This document shows, in pieces, positions 28,519-30,026 of a stretch of 30,026 nt of DNA (positions are counted from its first letter, which is position 1; each line of letters starts with the position of its first letter). The DNA comes from a virus. Position numbers and translations under genes: made by a program. The notes beneath the pieces were generated by a model. It saw nothing but the letters and a program-made list of their open reading frames with translations, was not told the DNA's origin and ran no database searches. The DNA is taken from the IMG/VR virus record IMGVR_UViG_3300042934_000458, positions 1 through 30,026 of that record. One strand, given 5' to 3'.

Positions 28519-29289
28519 ATGAAAATTTCCGAGGCTGTTACCACGGCCATGTACGCGCACGCCCGCGAGAAGGCTCCCCAGGAGTGCTGCGGGCTGCTGC
28601 TCAGGCTGGGGCGCAAGCTCCAGTACCTGCCGCTGCACAACACGGCGCCGGATCCCGAGCAGGACTTTCGGATCAGCGCCCACGACTGGGCTGATGCGGA
28701 AGATCGCGGCACGGTTGCCGCGGTGGTGCACAGCCACCCTGGGCAGTCGGCGCAGCTCAGCACGCCCGATCGGGCAGCGATGGAGGCCACGGCCTTGCCC
28801 TGGGTGATCATCGAGGTTCGCGAGGGTGAGCCGGTAGGGCACCTGGTGCACGAGCCGACCGGATACCAGGCCCCGCTGGTGGGCCGGCCATTCCATCACG
28901 GTGTGCTCGACTGCTACACCCTAGTGCGCGACTACTACCAGCGCGAGCTGGGCATCGAGCTTCCCGACTACGAGCGCGAAGACGGCTGGTGGGACAGGGG
29001 CCAGGACCTCTACGCCGACAACTTCGAAGGCGCCGGCTTCTACCCCGTCGACCCGAGCGACCTACGCCAGGGCGACCTCATCGTCATGCAGGTGCGGTCC
29101 GAGAAGGCCAACCATGCTGGCGTCTACCTGGCCGACGGTGTCCTCAAGACAGAACCCGACCATCACCCGGTATCGGGCGCCATCCTCCACCACCTGTACG
29201 GCCGCGACTCGAAGCGAGACGTGTTCGGCGGCTTCTGGCTCGAGGCTGCCCGGTTCTACATGCGACACAAGGATTCCCCCTATGGCTGA
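28519..29289 (+). CDS. Tail tip protein, lambda gpK-like (JAMM + NlpC/P60)
   Basis: This 256-residue two-domain protein has an N-terminal JAMM/Mov34-type domain (E22 in QECCG, H71 and H73 in HSHP, D84 after an S81) and a C-terminal NlpC/P60 peptidase-like domain (C132 in LDCYTLVRDYY, H199 in NHAGVYLAD, H224/H225). In lambda gpK the protein joins the tail tip and is thought to act on peptidoglycan during entry. Both catalytic sets look intact. It overlaps the next gene by eight bases. Confidence 0.95.
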   Translation: MKISEAVTTAMYAHAREKAPQECCGLLLRLGRKLQYLPLHNTAPDPEQDFRISAHDWADAEDRGTVAAVVHSHPGQSAQLSTPDRAAMEATALPWVIIEVREGEPVGHLVHEPTGYQAPLVGRPFHHGVLDCYTLVRDYYQRELGIELPDYEREDGWWDRGQDLYADNFEGAGFYPVDPSDLRQGDLIVMQVRSEKANHAGVYLADGVLKTEPDHHPVSGAILHHLYGRDSKRDVFGGFWLEAARFYMRHKDSPYG

Positions 29290-29920
29290 ACGAGTACGCA
29301 CCATTCGGCTGCACGGTGAGCCTGGGCGGCTCTTCGGGCGCGTGCACCGCCTGGCGGTCCAGTCTTCGGCCGAGGCGGTCAGGGCGCTGTGCATCCTGTT
29401 CCCTGAGTTCCAGGCCTACCTGGCCAGGTCCAAGGATCGCGGCCTGGCGTTCGCGGTGTTCTACGGCAAGCGCAACATCGGCGAGGACGAGCTGGGCCAC
29501 CCGCCCGGGAATGCCGAAATCCGTTTCGCGCCGGTGGTACAGGGCAGCAAGAACAGTGGCGGCCTGCAGGTGGTGCTGGGCATTGCGCTGATGGCTGCAG
29601 CGACTATCGCCACCGGTGGTGTGGGCGGCCTGGCCATCGCCGGTGCGAGCGGTTGGGGCGGTGCGCTTGCTGCTGGGGGCTTCGCTGGCGCCACTGCCAT
29701 GTTTGGCCTGTCACTGGCCATCGGCGGCGTTGCCCAGATGATCACCGGCCAGCAGGCCAAGATCGACAGCAGTGAGTCGGTCGACAACCGGCCCAGCTAC
29801 AACTTCACCGGCATCAAGAACACCATCACCCAAGGCAATCCGGTACCGCTGTGCTACGGCGAGATGACGGCCGGCTCTGCTCAGCTCTCCCTCGGCATCC
29901 GCGCCGAAGACCAGCAATAG
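29282..29920 (+). CDS. Tail assembly protein, lambda gpI-like
   Basis: This 212-residue homologue of lambda gpI starts MAERVRTIRLHGEPGRLFGR and contains the Ala/Gly-rich hydrophobic hairpin (about residues 97-160, VLGIALMAAATIATGG and following) and the conserved NRPSYNFTGIKNTITQGNPV and PLCYGEM. It participates in tail-tip assembly with K and J and is absent from the finished lambda tail. It precedes the J homologue by nine bases. Confidence 0.94.
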   Translation: MAERVRTIRLHGEPGRLFGRVHRLAVQSSAEAVRALCILFPEFQAYLARSKDRGLAFAVFYGKRNIGEDELGHPPGNAEIRFAPVVQGSKNSGGLQVVLGIALMAAATIATGGVGGLAIAGASGWGGALAAGGFAGATAMFGLSLAIGGVAQMITGQQAKIDSSESVDNRPSYNFTGIKNTITQGNPVPLCYGEMTAGSAQLSLGIRAEDQQ

Positions 29921-29928
29921 AGGCTTCC

Positions 29929-30026
29929 ATGACTGACCTGTCCATCCTGGGCTCCAAAGGCGAGTCCAAACAGCACACGCCTGTCGAAAGCCCCGACAGC
30001 CTGATCAACATCAGCTATGCCAACAT
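29929..30026 (+). CDS. Start of central tail fibre / host specificity protein (gpJ-like), partial
   Basis: Only the first 32 codons are in the window: MTDLSILGSKGESKQHTPVE and SPDSLINISYAN. This opening (a Gly-Ser-Lys-Gly stretch, then PxExPDSLxS) is typical of lambda J-type tip attachment proteins, which recognise the receptor. The gene continues past the right edge. Confidence 0.88.
   Translation, partial: MTDLSILGSKGESKQHTPVESPDSLINISYAN

Overview
The window is the left end and most of the early and structural part of an intact-looking temperate siphophage (prophage), integrated at a tRNA-Leu(UAG) gene. The GC-rich coding style, the phage-borne CsrA/RsmA-type regulator and the early-gene set suggest a Pseudomonas host, probably the P. 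putida group. That host call is an inference from protein style; I could not run a search. The attL side is visible. The right end, most of the central tail fibre gene and any classical lysis cassette lie beyond the window.

Layout. (1) 43-127: tRNA-Leu, followed within 10 bases by the integrase (minus strand), an overlapping excisionase-like HTH gene and three small translationally coupled genes (137-2472, minus). (2) 2500-5570: a conspicuously AT-rich plus-strand cargo island. It holds a membrane-anchored protein with a winged-helix-like tail, a broken GC-rich gene remnant, and a two-gene unit encoding a ParA-like ATPase and a HEPN-domain protein with an intact R-x4-H ribonuclease motif. (3) 5646-8358: the leftward early operon, with a frameshifted gene, a LuxR-type HTH protein, a structured non-coding stretch, csrA and small genes. 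Three of these genes share a hairpin-plus-GGGAAACCAA leader. (4) 8630-9531: the immunity region. It has a strong leftward promoter flanked by two 14-bp operators, a self-cleaving S24 repressor, a three-operator cI/cro intergenic region and a Cro/YdaS-like gene. (5) 9897-13515: the rightward early operon, with a Rha/KilAC antirepressor, a DnaT-like initiator carrying internal iterons (probable origin), a lambda P-like helicase loader, YbcO-like nuclease, RusA resolvase, a zinc-binding protein and a Q-type antiterminator. (6) 13638-15434: a minus-strand moron, two membrane/coiled-coil proteins, a small acidic protein and an HNH endonuclease. (7) 15435-21336: a probable cos region, P27-type small terminase, large terminase, HK97-type portal, ClpP-like protease and capsid. 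(8) 21380-30026: connector and tail genes, including a lambda-identical GGGAAAG frameshift site, the tape measure protein, M, L, K and I homologues and the start of J.

Working together: the S24 repressor should hold the leftward and rightward promoters off at five similar operators until RecA-stimulated self-cleavage. Rightward transcription then supplies antirepressor, replication and recombination genes and the Q-type late activator. Leftward transcription supplies CsrA, the LuxR-HTH protein and finally xis/int. The phage is a mosaic of an HK97-type head and a lambda-type tail tip. The tape measure length (838 residues, close to lambda gpH) predicts a tail about as long as lambda's. The AT-rich ParA-HEPN cargo is the best candidate for an undescribed system, most plausibly anti-phage defence carried by the prophage.
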